From the NCBI RefSeq assembly GCF_002224285.1, contig NZ_CP022436.1, forward strand, positions 3,410,001 through 3,474,000: 64,000 nt of DNA, in the 5' to 3' direction. This document shows positions 35,638 to 46,041 of the stretch, in pieces. Both the position numbers and the translations under genes were made by a program. A model generated the notes under the pieces. The model made no database searches and was not told where the DNA came from. It saw nothing but the letters and a program-made list of their open reading frames with translations. The first letter of the stretch is position 1. Each line of letters starts with the position of its first letter. Source of the DNA: Arthrobacter sp. YN. Lineage in GTDB: Bacteria; Actinomycetota; Actinomycetes; Actinomycetales; Micrococcaceae.

Positions 35638-35675
35638 AAAAGATCCGGATCAGTGATTACTGATCCGGATCTTTT
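35638..35675 (-). terminator. Terminator of first initiator tRNA gene
   Basis: A perfect 17-bp stem (35638-35654 with 35659-35675), 4-nt loop, ending on the minus strand in UUUUGUUU. It begins 7 nt past the tRNA 3' end. Confidence 0.88.
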
Positions 35676-35681
35676 CTCCAG

Positions 35682-35755
35682 TTGCGGGGACAGGATTTGA
35701 ACCTGTGACCTCTGGGTTATGAGCCCAGCGAGCTACCGAACTGCTCCACCCCGCG
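35682..35755 (-). tRNA. tRNA-fMet (CAT), copy 1
   Basis: 74 nt without encoded CCA. Acceptor, D, anticodon (CTCATAA loop) and T arms all fold. Position 1 C is opposite A72, the unpaired end that marks initiator tRNA, and three G-C pairs flank the anticodon loop. Upstream, CGGTAGAGTTG resembles a -10 shared with copy 2. Confidence 0.95.
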
Positions 35756-35924
35756 TCGCAATATCAACTCTACCGCACCCTTCAGGGTGCTTCTGACCAT
35801 ATGGAGGCAATGGTGCCGCAGATCACTTCCACACCTAAGGGGTTCCAGCGGATCTGCGTTGACCACCGCAACCCCTCTTCGAGGACACCTCGGCACAGTG
35901 AACATCACAGGACTCCGCGAAAAC

Positions 35925-35962
35925 AAAAGATCCGGATCAGTGATTACTGATCCGGATCTTTT
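35925..35962 (-). terminator. Terminator of second initiator tRNA gene
   Basis: Identical to the hairpin at 35638-35675: 17-bp stem, GATT loop, U-tract on the minus strand. Confidence 0.88.
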
Positions 35963-35968
35963 CTCCAG

Positions 35969-36042
35969 TTGCGGGGACAGGATTTGAACCTGTGACCTCT
36001 GGGTTATGAGCCCAGCGAGCTACCGAACTGCTCCACCCCGCG
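35969..36042 (-). tRNA. tRNA-fMet (CAT), copy 2
   Basis: Base-for-base identical to copy 1, including the C1-A72 mismatch. Its upstream flank CGGTAATGTTG gives TAATGT as a likely -10, parallel to TAGAGT before copy 1; flanks diverge beyond six bases, so each has its own promoter. Confidence 0.95.
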
Positions 36043-36113
36043 TCGCAAGAACAACATTACCGTCAGGTGAATGGGAGACCAAATCCTGGCTGCGTGATGT
36101 GCGTCTCCCCCAG

Positions 36114-36165
36114 CTGATAAGGGCCGGTGCCCGCTCCAAAAGGAGCGGGCACCGGCCCTTATCAG
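36114..36165 (-). terminator. Very long perfect hairpin, terminator of the UPF0182 gene
   Basis: A 24-bp perfect stem (36114-36137 with 36142-36165) with an AAAA loop (UUUU on the transcript), starting 23 nt past the UPF0182 stop. No U-tract follows, but the stem strength and position support termination and shielding of the tRNA genes. Confidence 0.75.
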
Positions 36166-36188
36166 TCGCTATTCATTCGCTATGCGGC

Positions 36189-39185
36189 CTAGCTGCTGGG
36201 AGAAGGCGACGGCGTGGCGCTGGGGCTGGCTTCCGGTGTTGCCGAAGGAGTCGCCGTGGCGCCCAGACGCGTTTCCGCATCCAAGGCCTTCTTCAGCGCC
36301 TCAGACAGCTTGGTCTGTTGGACACCGTAAGCGGCAAAGTCGCCCTTCGCCAATGCGGCTTGGCCATCCGTAATCGCTTTGTTGGCCTCGTCCAGCGCTG
36401 CCTTGAGGTCAGCCTTGGCATCGGTGGGACCAGCGGGCGGCGTCGTGGTGCCCGGAGGCGAAGTGGGCGTTTGGCCGTTGTTATCGGCATCGCCGGCCGT
36501 AGCACCGGAGTTGCCACCGAACAGTTGGTCCAAAGCCTCGTCCAAGGTTGGCGCAAAGCCGATCTTGTCACCGAAAGCCACCAGCACGCGCTGCAACGTC
36601 GGGTAGGACGTTTCACCGGTGGACTTCAGGTAGACGGGCTGCACGTACAGCAGACCGCCACCCACGGGCAGCGTCAACAGGTTGCCGTTCAAAACGTCCG
36701 AGGCTCCCTGGCGCAGGAGGTTCAGCGCCTGGGACACGGTGGGATCGGAGTTGAACTTGTTCTGTGCCTGGCCGGGCCCAGGGACTTGGGTATCGGTCGG
36801 GAGCTCCAGGAGCCGCAGTTTTCCGTAGCTCTCCCCCTTGACGCCCTTCACATTTCCGGCATCAGAGTCCGCAGCGAGGAAGCCATACAGGATGTTCCTC
36901 GCACTGCCGTTGACCGTCTGTGGAATGAAGGACGATGTCAGCTGGAAGGCAGGCTTCTCCTGGTCAGGCATCTGCAGCGACATGTAGAACGGCGGCTGCT
37001 TGACGGCTTCGGAAACAGTGGGATCGTTCGGAACGCTCCAAGCATCGTTGTTCTGGTAGAAGCTGTCCGGATCCGTCACGTGGTAACGGCCTAGAAGCTC
37101 ACGCTGGACCTTGAAGAGATCCTCCGGGTAGCGAACGTGGCTCATGAGGTCGCCAGACATCTCCGAGTAGGGCTTGATGACGGTCGGGAAGACCTTCTGC
37201 CAGGCCTTCAGGATGGGGTCCTGATCGTCCCAGGCATAGAGGTTCACTGAACCGTCGTAGGCATCCACGGTGGCCTTGACCGAGTTGCGGATGTAGTTGA
37301 CCGAGCTGTTCGGCAAGGCGACTGTGCGGCCCGCGCTGGTTTGCGAATCGGCAGTGGCGTTCTGCAACTGCTGCGGCTGCGAATACGGGAAGTACTGGCT
37401 GGTGGTGTAGCCATCAACAATCCACTTCACTCGACCATCGACAACGGCCGGGTACGCATTGCCGTCAACAGTCAGGTACGGGGCCAGTTTCTCGACGCGT
37501 TCGCGGGGATTGCGTTCGTACAGGATCTGGGACTCAGCGTTGACACCATCAGACAGCAACAAGTCCGAAGACTGGAATTTGATGGAGTAGAGGATCCGGT
37601 TGAGCCAGTTTCCAACGTTGGGGCCACCATTGCCGCTGAAGGTGTACTGGGTCTCTCCCCCACCCTCCCTGCCTGCTGGCCGGTCCTGCTCACGGTTCGG
37701 CGCACCATCGGGTGCACCCACGATGGAGTACTCGGGAGAGTTCTCGCCGAAGTAGATGCGGGGCTCGTAGGTGGTGTCATTGCCGAGGACACCATTTGAC
37801 GGAATGCCGGACTGAAGGAACTCCGGCTTTCCATCAGCGGTGAACTTGTTGCCCTTGGCAGCCACAACACCGTAACCATGGGTGTAGACGATGTGCCTGT
37901 TGACCCACGTCTGCTGGTTGGCGCTCAGGCCATCCGGGTTCAATTCGCGAACTGCGATCACTGTGTCCTGAACCTTGCCGTCAACCATGTAGCGGTCAAC
38001 ATTCAGGGTCTGGGGGAACTGGTAGTACGGGCGGTACTGTTCCAGCTGCGCGAACGCTGAAGAAATGAGGTTCGGGTCCAGAAGGCGGATGTTCGCCGTC
38101 GTTTGCGCATCTGCAGCGAGCGCGCCAGTCGTGGCAGTGGTGGTGGCGTTGTAGGCCGAGACATCAATCTGGTCCAAGCCATACGCGGCCCGGGTCATCT
38201 TGATGTTTCGGTCAATAAATTCCTTCTCCAACGTATTTTCCGAGGGACGTACTTGGAACTGCTGAATAACCCACGGATAGACACCGCCGGCCAGGATGGC
38301 AGTGATGACCAACATTGCGGTACCGATGACCGGCAGACGCCAGCGCCCGATGATCGCGGCAATGATGAACAGAATGGCCACAAGCCCCGCAGCAACCGCG
38401 AGGATCGCTTTGGTGGGAACCACGGCATTAACATCCGTGTAGAGGGCACCGGCCCAGCGGCCCGAATTGCTCTGCACCGTGGTGTAACGGTCCAGCCAGA
38501 AGTTGACACCCAGCAGGATCAGGAAAAGTGCACCGGTCACAGCGATGTGGATCTGGGCAGCGCGGCTGGTGAAAATACCGCGCTCCATCAGGCGGATGCT
38601 GCCGTAAAGGTAGTGGGTCAGGATTCCGGCGATGCCGGCCACCACGGCGATGCTGATCAGGAAGCCCGTGACGAAGCCCAGGAAGGGAAGCGACATCAGG
38701 TAGAAGCTGATGTCGAGGTTGAACAGCGGATCCGTCTGTCCGAATGGCTCCTGGTTGAAGAACAGCAGGGCCTTCTGCCACTGGCTGGCCGCCGCGCTGC
38801 CGGCAAACAGGCCAAACAGGATGGGCAGGCCGATCATGACAACCCGGCGTACTGGCTCAAGCTGGGCCTGGTAGCGGTTGAGATTATCCCGCGACTCGGC
38901 ATCCGGGGCATAAACGGGGCGGGAGCGGTACGCGATCCTGATGGCAAAGAACACAGCAGCGAACATCATGGCGAAACCGATCAGGAACGTGATGATCCTG
39001 GCCAGGTTTTCGCGTATGTACACTTCGAAGAAACCAAGCTGCTGGTACCAGAGGACGTCGGTCCACACATTGGCGAAGAAAATGAACCCGACGACGGCCA
39101 CTGCCACGACAATGAGCGTCGGCGTCAGGGCACCTCGTCTCAGCGGTGATCTTCCGGGCGGGTTGGAGCTGGCGGGACGGGACAA
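36189..39185 (-). CDS. UPF0182-family large membrane protein
   Basis: 998 residues from TTG 39185, with GAGG about 8 nt upstream; no ATG is available in frame. Seven hydrophobic segments lie in the first ~330 residues (from [20 protein letters not shown]). A very large extracytoplasmic domain (about 340-900) holds NRDIK-like [20 protein letters not shown] and [20 protein letters not shown]. The C-terminal 100 residues are Ala/Pro/Thr/Ser-rich. The family is widespread in actinobacteria and cyanobacteria without known function. It lies just downstream of the YlbL protease gene, as in mycobacteria. Confidence 0.92.
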   Translation of the reverse strand: MSRPASSNPPGRSPLRRGALTPTLIVVAVAVVGFIFFANVWTDVLWYQQLGFFEVYIRENLARIITFLIGFAMMFAAVFFAIRIAYRSRPVYAPDAESRDNLNRYQAQLEPVRRVVMIGLPILFGLFAGSAAASQWQKALLFFNQEPFGQTDPLFNLDISFYLMSLPFLGFVTGFLISIAVVAGIAGILTHYLYGSIRLMERGIFTSRAAQIHIAVTGALFLILLGVNFWLDRYTTVQSNSGRWAGALYTDVNAVVPTKAILAVAAGLVAILFIIAAIIGRWRLPVIGTAMLVITAILAGGVYPWVIQQFQVRPSENTLEKEFIDRNIKMTRAAYGLDQIDVSAYNATTTATTGALAADAQTTANIRLLDPNLISSAFAQLEQYRPYYQFPQTLNVDRYMVDGKVQDTVIAVRELNPDGLSANQQTWVNRHIVYTHGYGVVAAKGNKFTADGKPEFLQSGIPSNGVLGNDTTYEPRIYFGENSPEYSIVGAPDGAPNREQDRPAGREGGGETQYTFSGNGGPNVGNWLNRILYSIKFQSSDLLLSDGVNAESQILYERNPRERVEKLAPYLTVDGNAYPAVVDGRVKWIVDGYTTSQYFPYSQPQQLQNATADSQTSAGRTVALPNSSVNYIRNSVKATVDAYDGSVNLYAWDDQDPILKAWQKVFPTVIKPYSEMSGDLMSHVRYPEDLFKVQRELLGRYHVTDPDSFYQNNDAWSVPNDPTVSEAVKQPPFYMSLQMPDQEKPAFQLTSSFIPQTVNGSARNILYGFLAADSDAGNVKGVKGESYGKLRLLELPTDTQVPGPGQAQNKFNSDPTVSQALNLLRQGASDVLNGNLLTLPVGGGLLYVQPVYLKSTGETSYPTLQRVLVAFGDKIGFAPTLDEALDQLFGGNSGATAGDADNNGQTPTSPPGTTTPPAGPTDAKADLKAALDEANKAITDGQAALAKGDFAAYGVQQTKLSEALKKALDAETRLGATATPSATPEASPSATPSPSPSS

Positions 39186-39311
39186 ACTCTGTACCTCATT
39201 GGTGTCAGTGAACAGTCGGTATGCGAGTGGTTGACATTCTCTGCCGCTGGGATATGGCGGAGGCCGTCATATATGCCACGAGTGGCGGTGGAGCTAAGTT
39301 CCACCGCCAGT

Positions 39312-40447
39312 CTAGTTGTTTGTGCAGGTGGGAAGGCCCGTCGTGTCGTCTCCCGAACCGAGCCGTTCCACAGCAGCCGTGGCATCGGCCAGTGTTTCGA
39401 CCTTGACCACCTGCAAACCATCGGGAACATGGCCCACGACGTCAGCACAATTGGCGGCGGGAGCCAGGAACATGGTGGCCCCTGCTGCCGTGCTCCGATC
39501 ATCTTCTGGGCTATCCCACCGATGGGACCTACGGCGCCATCGGCTGTGATGGTTCCGGTGCCGGCCACGTGTTTGCCGCCCGTCAGGTCGCCCGGGGCGA
39601 GGTTGTCGATGATTCCCAACGCGAACATCATTCCGGCGCTTGGTCCGCCCACGTTCTCCAAGGAAATACTGACATCGAACGGGAACGTGAAGTCACTGGC
39701 CAGGAGCACACCCAGGACATAGCGGTCGGCCGAATTCCTGGTGGGCGTGATGGTTTCCGTCACCGTAGCCCCCTTCCGCTCGACCACCACCACGGCCGGC
39801 GCCCCTGCACCGGCAGCCAACTCGGCCTGGATCACGCTCATGGACGTGATGGCTTTGCCGTTGATGGACTTCAGGAGGTCGCCCTCCTGGATTTTCCCGG
39901 CTGAAGGTGAAGCTTCCGAGAGTCCCGCGACATTCAGCCGTTGCTCAAACGGGATATCCAGCTCCCGCAATGCGGCGGCGAACGCATTCTCCTGGGATGT
40001 CTCCATGGCGATCTCGCCCTCTTGAACCGTTTGCTCAGCGGTGGTGCCCTTGGGGTAGATCAGTTCCTCGGGATAGATGGCTTTGGAACTGTCCAACCAA
40101 GCACGGAACACATCAAAGATGGTGGCCGGGCTCTTTGGACCGCCTGTCATGACCACGGTGGTGAGATCCAGGTTGCCGCTGGCGGGGAAGGACTCGCGTC
40201 CGGAGATCTTGATAACGGGTTTATCGCCGTCCTTGCCCAAAGTATTGAACGTGGGCCCCGCTGACTCAATAACGTAAGGAACCGGCAGGGCGGCAGCGCC
40301 AATGCCGAGTCCCAGTGCCAAAAGGCCTGAGATCACCATGATCATGTACCTGGTGTCGCGGGGAGGTGCCGGAGACACCGGGGAGGGATCGGCGTCGGGC
40401 GTTTGACGCGGATCCAATGAGCCCTCGGGGCTGGGCGAAGTTAGCAT
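39312..40447 (-). CDS. YlbL-type PDZ and Lon-like membrane protease, interrupted by one single-base loss
   Basis: ATG 40447 (GAGAGG 6 nt upstream) begins a cytoplasmic Pro-rich stretch and one membrane helix (YMIMVISGLLALGLGIGAAA). A PDZ domain (IQEGDLLKSINGKAI) and a Lon-type (S16) domain follow; the catalytic Ser is in VGGPSAGMM and Lys in GGIAQKMIGAR. The raw frame then runs into nonsense to 39140, overlapping the UPF0182 start. Adding one base to the four-base run at 39479-39482 restores GARQQGATMFLAPAANC and a TAG stop at 39312, giving 378 residues, the expected family size. Probable sequence error or recent mutation. The family degrades membrane-proximal proteins. Confidence 0.85.
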
Positions 40448-40657
40448 TGAGGCCTCTCTATGCCGGCATTGCGTGACCGGTTCCATGGCTGTTGCCACCG
40501 AAGACGGCGGCTGCACATACCAAACATCAACACTACGCGGTCCGACGTTGGCGGGCTGCTTTGCCTACAGCGAACGACGCCGCATCCGGGCAGACAGCGC
40601 TACGGCCGCGGGGTACGGTGAAAGAGATCACCAGCCAGTTCGACGATCGGCGGCACC

Positions 40658-42121
40658 ATGACATCCAACCCCAACAACCCGTCCAACGACGACGACACTC
40701 CCAAGGATCCGCTGGCAGAGATGCTGCAGAACCTGATGGGGGGCCAGGGCATGGGCAACATCGATCCCGCCGAACTGGCCAAGGCAGCCGGCCTGCCCAA
40801 CGATCCCCAACTGCTCCAGCAGATGTTCGCGCAAGTTCAGGCCATGATGAGCTCCACCTCCGAGGGTCCCGTGAACTGGCAGCTTGCCCATGAGAATGCT
40901 CGGCGGGTTGCAGCGGCAGGCACCGATCCCTCAGTGAGCGCCGTGCAGGCACGGGAGATCGACGAAGCCCTCAGGCTTGCGGAACTCTGGCTGGACCCCG
41001 TGACCGATCTTTCAGCAACCGGCCTGATCGGCCGCGCGTGGTCCCGGGCAGAGTGGGTGGAGGCGACTCTCGGTACGTGGAAGCGCCTGACCGAGCCCGT
41101 TGCCAACAGCGTCGCCAACGCCCTGTCCACTGCGCTGACCCAGCAAATGCCCGAGGAAATGAAGTCCATGATGGGCGGTGCCTCGTCAATGCTGCAGAAC
41201 ATGGGCGGCGCAATTTTCGGGATGCAGCTGGGGCAGGCCATCGGCGCGCTTTCGGCCGAAGTTGTCAGCTCCACCGATATCGGTGTTCCCCTGGCTGACC
41301 TGGAAATGGCGCTGTTGCCGGCCAACGTCGCCAAATTCGGTGAAGGCCTCAGCCTCCCGGAGAACGACGTCCGTCTGTTCCTTGCAGTCCGTGAAGCGGC
41401 GCACGCCAGGCTGTTCGTCCAGGTTCCATGGTTGCGTGGCCACCTCCTGGGTGCCATTGAGGCTTACGCCCGAGGCATCCACATAGATATGTCCCGTATT
41501 GAAGACCTCGCCCGCGACCTTGATCCCAGCAACCCTGAGGGAATCCAGGAAGCACTCTCGCAGGGCGTATTCACCCCGGAACGGACGCCGGTGCAGACGG
41601 CCGCCCTGGAGAAGCTTGAAACCGCCCTCGCTTTGGTTGAAGGATGGGTGGACGAGCTCACCGCGGAGGCCACGGACAAGGTCCTTCCTTCCGCCACCGC
41701 GCTCCGCGAGACGGTACGTCGTCGTCGTGCCACGGGTGGCCCGGCAGAACACGCGTTTTCGTCCCTTGTTGGCCTGGAGTTGCGTCCCCGCAGGCTCAGG
41801 GAGGCCGCAACCCTGTGGGCAACGCTGAAGGAAGAACGCGGCATTGCCGGCCGTGACGCGATCTGGCACCACCCGGATCTGCTGCCCACTGGTGAAGACC
41901 TGGACGATCCCAAGGGCTTCTCAGAACGCCGCCGGTTGGCCGAAGCCAGCGACAGCGAAGTTGACGACGCCCTGCAGAAGCTGCTCAGCGGCGGCTATGA
42001 CACCAACGAGGCCGGGGATAGTGATGCCGCGGATGCCCCGGAAAAGGGCGATACTTCGGATAACACCCCTGGCAAGGAAACCGAAGAAGATGACACGGAC
42101 ACCGAGGGCCCGGCCAAGTAG
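40658..42121 (+). CDS. DUF2342 zinc-dependent metalloprotease-like protein
   Basis: 487 residues from ATG 40658. The N-terminus is Asn/Asp-rich; the core (about 110-400) includes GRAWSRAEWVEATLGTWKRL, GMQLGQAIGALSAEV and VREAAHARLFVQVPWLRGHL (about 244-263), the EAAHAR segment standing where a zincin would have HEXXH. The acidic C-terminus (about 435-487) is disordered. Often annotated as a zinc-dependent metalloprotease or F420-associated hydrolase; no activity is established. Divergent from ylbL across 210 bp; followed by a strong terminator. Confidence 0.85.
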   Translation: MTSNPNNPSNDDDTPKDPLAEMLQNLMGGQGMGNIDPAELAKAAGLPNDPQLLQQMFAQVQAMMSSTSEGPVNWQLAHENARRVAAAGTDPSVSAVQAREIDEALRLAELWLDPVTDLSATGLIGRAWSRAEWVEATLGTWKRLTEPVANSVANALSTALTQQMPEEMKSMMGGASSMLQNMGGAIFGMQLGQAIGALSAEVVSSTDIGVPLADLEMALLPANVAKFGEGLSLPENDVRLFLAVREAAHARLFVQVPWLRGHLLGAIEAYARGIHIDMSRIEDLARDLDPSNPEGIQEALSQGVFTPERTPVQTAALEKLETALALVEGWVDELTAEATDKVLPSATALRETVRRRRATGGPAEHAFSSLVGLELRPRRLREAATLWATLKEERGIAGRDAIWHHPDLLPTGEDLDDPKGFSERRRLAEASDSEVDDALQKLLSGGYDTNEAGDSDAADAPEKGDTSDNTPGKETEEDDTDTEGPAK

Positions 42122-42141
42122 GCGGGCCCCGGGAGCTATAA

Positions 42142-42179
42142 GCAGCAACGGCCACCAACTACCTGGTGGCCGTTGCTGC
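42142..42179. terminator. Bidirectional terminator between DUF2342 and YgjP-like genes
   Basis: A perfect 16-bp stem (42142-42157 with 42164-42179) and a 6-nt loop between two convergent genes; TTAAG follows on the plus strand. Confidence 0.85.
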
Positions 42180-42180
42180 G

Positions 42181-42789
42181 TTAAGCCCCTGTATCCGGTG
42201 CCGGGTTTGAATCCGGTGGAAGACCCCTTGAGGTGGCAAAAGCAACACCTTCCAGAAAGGCCTTTGCGCGCTGTGTCTCGGGATACGACTCCACCAGCCT
42301 CCAGAAGTCGGCATTGTGCCCCGCCACCAGCAAGTGCGCGAGCTCGTGCACCAGAACATAGTCGATAACCCACTGCGGCATGGACTGAAGCTTGTTGGAA
42401 AGCCTGATGGTGCCGTCCGCCGGAGTGGCAGAACCCCATCGTGAATTTTGGTTGCTGACCCAACGGACCGACGTCGGGACGGCCCGCCCGCCCAAATAGG
42501 TCCGCGAAAGATGGGCGGCATGCTCCGCGAGGACTTCGTCTGTCGCCGGGCGACGCCTGCCCTGGCTTGACCGCCGCTCGCCCTGCTTCTTCAGCTTGGC
42601 CAGCATGCGGTGGACCCACTCCCGTTCCTGGGACTTGGTGAAGCTGGCCGGGATGGCAACAACGGCTTTGCCATCCTCCCAGAAAGCAGCGACCGTCCTG
42701 CGCCGTCTGGCTGATCGGCGCACGACCACGGGAGCGCCGTCGTCGGTGACCAGGGGAACGTCAGCATCGGCAGCCGATCGGCGCGCCAT
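42181..42789 (-). CDS. YgjP-like (M48/DUF45) zinc metallopeptidase
   Basis: 202 residues; ATG 42789 overlaps the uvrD2 stop by one base (TGATG). Basic N-terminus, then the catalytic region with VSNQNSRWGSAT (about 111-122) and the zinc motif HELAH (148-152) with a further His in GHNADFW (H158). Small soluble peptidase of the SprT/YgjP group; its substrate is unknown. Coupling to UvrD2 suggests a link to DNA-protein or repair proteolysis, which is inference only. Confidence 0.88.
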   Translation of the reverse strand: MARRSAADADVPLVTDDGAPVVVRRSARRRRTVAAFWEDGKAVVAIPASFTKSQEREWVHRMLAKLKKQGERRSSQGRRRPATDEVLAEHAAHLSRTYLGGRAVPTSVRWVSNQNSRWGSATPADGTIRLSNKLQSMPQWVIDYVLVHELAHLLVAGHNADFWRLVESYPETQRAKAFLEGVAFATSRGLPPDSNPAPDTGA

Positions 42790-44920
42790 CAGAGCTCGGT
42801 GCTCTCTGCCAGGACCGCCAGGACCGCTTCACCGTAGCGTTCGAGTTTGGACGGCCCGATTCCCGCCAAGCCGGCCAACTCCTCCAGGGACGATGGCTTG
42901 GCCTCGGCGATGGCAGTGAGTGTTGCATCAGTGAAAACAACATAGGCAGGGACATCTGCGGACTTCGCTTCATCCTTGCGCCATTGCCTTAGCGCATCAA
43001 AGGTTTGTTCCTCGTAGGACGGCGGGCACTGGTTGCAACGTCCCACCTTGCGTTCGGCACCGCTGGCGAGCATGGTTCCGCACACCCTGCACGACGCCGG
43101 TGCGGCGGCTTTCCGGCGTGTGGGACCTGTCTTGCTGCGCGCGTTTGCGGACGCCACTGAGTTGGGTCGGAGTCCGTCAAGGAACCGGGATGGCTTGCGG
43201 TTGGCACGGCCACCCGGCGTACGGGCCGTGGACCAGGACAAGTTCAGGTGTTCGCGTGCCCGGGTGATTCCGACGTAGAGCAGTCGTCGCTCCTCATCAA
43301 CGTCTTCCGGGGTGTCTGCGAAGGAGATAGGCATGAGTCCTTCGCTGAGGCCCACCAGGAACACGGCACCCCATTCAAGTCCTTTGGCCGCGTGAAGGGA
43401 TGCAAGCGTGACCCCTTGGACGGTGGGTGCGTGCTGGGCTACTGAGCGTTCCTGGAGTTCGTTGACGAATTCGGCCAGCGTGAAAGCCTCGCCGCGGCTG
43501 ACCGCCAGTTCATCTGCCAAAGCGACCAATGCTGCCAAGGATTCCCACCGTTCACGGAGCGCTCCTCCGTTGTGCGGCGCGGCGTCGGTATAACCAAGCG
43601 AGGCAACGATGTCCCGAACGATCTGCCCCAGCGGTTCCTGCGGCCCTCAGCAACCGCCCGGGTTGCGGCGCGCAGTTGGAGGATGGCATCGCGGACTTCC
43701 TTGCGGGCGAAGAACCGCTCGCCGCCCCGAAGCTGGTATCCGATGCCCGCTGAAGCGAGTGCCTGTTCATATGCCTCGGACTGGCCGTTGGTGCGGAACA
43801 GAATGGCGATCTCGCTGGCCTTGATTCCGGTATCAAGCAGTTCCTGGATCCGGCCCGCCACTACTGCAGCCTCAGCCTCGTCATCCGGGCATTCCATGAA
43901 GCGCGGTTCGGGACCGGCCGGCCTCTGGGCCACAAGTTTAAGCGGCGGCGCCCAGGCAGCATCCGCGACGGGCCCACCGCTTCGCCGGGACCCGAGGAGG
44001 TCATTGGCCAACTTCACCACTTGCGGGGTGGACCGGTAGTCGCGAATCAGCTTAACGACAGTAGCGTTCGGGAACTGCGCTTTGAACCCCAAGAGGTGCT
44101 TGGGTGAGGCACCCGTGAACGAGTAGATTGTCTGGCTGGCATCGCCCACCACGCATAACTCGTCCCGGCCTCCGAGCCACAGATCCAGGAGCCGCTGTTG
44201 CAGCGGCGAGACGTCCTGGTACTCGTCCACAACGAAGTGGCGGTACTGTTCCCGGACCGTTGCCGCAACTTTCGGATCCTCTTGGAGGATACCTACTGTG
44301 ATCAGGAGGACGTCTTCAAAGTCGATGACGTTCCGGTCAGTCTTGATGTCCTCGTATGCCTGGAAAACCCTGGATACCGCTGTGAGGTCAAAACCGCCAG
44401 GGGTTCCACGGTCCTGGGCGTTCTCAAGGTAGTTGGCGGGAGTGAGCATGGACACTTTGGCCCACTCGATTTCTGCGGCCAGATCCCTGATGGTTGCGCG
44501 GTCGGTGCTGAGCCGAAGCCTGCGGGAAGCCTCCGCGATCATGTTGGCCTTGTGGTCCAGCAGATTCGGCAACGTACCGCCAATCGCCTGAGGCCAGAAG
44601 AACTGCAACTGCCTCAGGGCGGCTGCGTGGAACGTACGGGCTTGGACATTCGCCACACCAAGGTCCCGAAGCCTGCTGCGCATCTCCGCTGCGGCTCGCG
44701 CCGTAAACGTTACGGCCAGCAACCGCTGCGGACTGTAAACGCCGGAGTGGACCCCGTACGCGATGCGGTGGGTGATGGCACGCGTCTTACCCGTGCCCGC
44801 TCCCGCGAGAACACACAGGGGACCCGTCAAGGTACTTGCTACTTCGCGCTGTTCTTCATCCAAGCCGCCGAGGATGCGTTCCTCAAGTGAACCACCGGCG
44901 TCGAAAACATCTTCGGTCAC
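42789..44920 (-). CDS. uvrD2: ATP-dependent DNA helicase UvrD2, interrupted by one single-base loss
   Basis: Start GTG 44920 overlaps the nudC stop (GTGA). SF1A helicase motifs: I in AGAGTGKTRAIT, Ia VTFTARAAAEMR, II VVDEYQD, III GDASQTIYSF, IV IRDYRST, V HAAKGLEW and VI VGITRAREHL. A four-Cys element (CRVCG and CNQC) links to a C-terminal HRDC domain, the layout of actinobacterial UvrD2. Motifs I-IV and V-VI are in different frames; adding one base at the GGGCC run (plus 43642-43646) gives EGPQEPLGQIVRDIVASLGY and a 710-residue protein. In mycobacteria UvrD2 is essential, so a real null is unlikely. Confidence 0.87.
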
Positions 44921-45906
44921 GGCTGGAGGTCTTCGATAATGCCGCCATACCAATGTTCAATCAGTGAACGCGCAATGGACAGGCGCGAGGAAATGGTGAT
45001 CTCGCCGCTGGAAACAGCTGCCTGCAACTCTTCGCGGCTGAACCAGCGCGCCCTGGTGACTTCAATGCCATCCGGCCGGGCAACCGAGTCTTCAGTGGTG
45101 GCGGTGAAGCCCAGCATCAGCGAAGCGGGAAATGGCCAGGACTGTGAGCCGAGGTACTGGCATGCCGACACGCGCACACCTACTTCTTCCCCGATTTCCC
45201 GGACAACCGCCTGCTCCAGCGATTCTCCAGGTTCCACGAAGCCCGCGAGTGTGGAGTAATTCCTGGCGTCTGTGGGGCCTCCACCGCCGAGAAGAAGTCG
45301 GCCGTCCGGACCCACCACCGTGACAATAATCGCGGGATCCGTTCGGGGGTAGTGCTCTGAATTGTCCTTGGGGCACCGGCGCACCCATCCGCCGGCCTCG
45401 ATGTCCGTGGGATTGCCACACTGCGGGCAGTGCGTGTGCGTCGCGTGCCAGTTGGAGATTGCGCTGGCTTCGATGAACAGCGCAGTATCGCTGGCATCCA
45501 ATCGCCCAGCGACGTCCCGGAAGCCCGCCCACCGGGCATCGGCAGGCACCGTTGCGGTGCCCGGCACTGGGGGTTCCGCTACCGTAAACAACAGAACAGG
45601 AGTGCCTTCAGGCAAGGAAGACGATTCCAACGTGATACCCAGGTAAACAGCCGCGGTTGTACCGTGATCTGCTCCCTGGAGGGCATTCCACAGGGACGTG
45701 GCGTCCCCGAACCACAGTCCATCAGCGGTCACGAGTGCCTTGCGCTGGGAAACAACCATGGCCTTGGCCGTGCCGGAAGCCACGAGGTCCTCCACCATGC
45801 CGGGCTTAATCCGGACCCCGGAGCCACGATCCACCATGGCAGGGCGCACTGGAAGAACGGTCTCCATCAGGTGGTTGGCCAGCGCCGGTGACTCCGTATA
45901 GCTCAT
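44917..45906 (-). CDS. nudC: NAD(+)/NADH diphosphatase NudC
   Basis: 329 residues; ATG 45906 (MSYTESPALANHL) fits the family start better than the upstream ATGs. N-terminal domain, zinc ribbon starting HCPQCG and RRCPKD (the fourth Cys of the classical C4 site is replaced by Asp), and the Nudix box GFVEPGESLEQAVVREIGEE (about 217-236), complete for metal binding. It cleaves NADH and NAD caps to nicotinamide mononucleotide products. It is the first gene of nudC-uvrD2-ygjP, all overlapping. Confidence 0.92.
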   Translation of the reverse strand: MSYTESPALANHLMETVLPVRPAMVDRGSGVRIKPGMVEDLVASGTAKAMVVSQRKALVTADGLWFGDATSLWNALQGADHGTTAAVYLGITLESSSLPEGTPVLLFTVAEPPVPGTATVPADARWAGFRDVAGRLDASDTALFIEASAISNWHATHTHCPQCGNPTDIEAGGWVRRCPKDNSEHYPRTDPAIIVTVVGPDGRLLLGGGGPTDARNYSTLAGFVEPGESLEQAVVREIGEEVGVRVSACQYLGSQSWPFPASLMLGFTATTEDSVARPDGIEVTRARWFSREELQAAVSSGEITISSRLSIARSLIEHWYGGIIEDLQP

Positions 45907-46041
45907 GTATCTACCGTACTGATTCGTACCGACAAAAAACATTTGGGAGGGTCCCCCTTGTGGATGCATCCCGCCCGGGCGTCAATCGCCTGCAGAAATG
46001 CCCTGTTTTACGGCGGATCTGAAGACTCGCCGCACTGCATC

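Larger units (their letters stand above)
35634..36048 (-). repeat. Perfect 128-bp direct repeat carrying initiator tRNA plus terminator (two copies)
   Basis: Copies at 35634-35761 and 35921-36048 are identical and 287 bp apart. Each contains a terminator hairpin, the tRNA gene and five bases of 5' flank. The 159 bp between copies is not repeated. Confidence 0.95.

Noticed and set aside
36003..36042. tRNA repeat as attachment sites of an integrated element
   Set aside because: Only 159 bp without genes lies between the copies and no integrase is nearby; simple duplication is enough.
39140..39311. C-terminal extension of the raw ylbL frame into the UPF0182 gene
   Set aside because: It is out-of-frame translation after a one-base loss; the corrected frame stops at 39312 with family-typical sequence.
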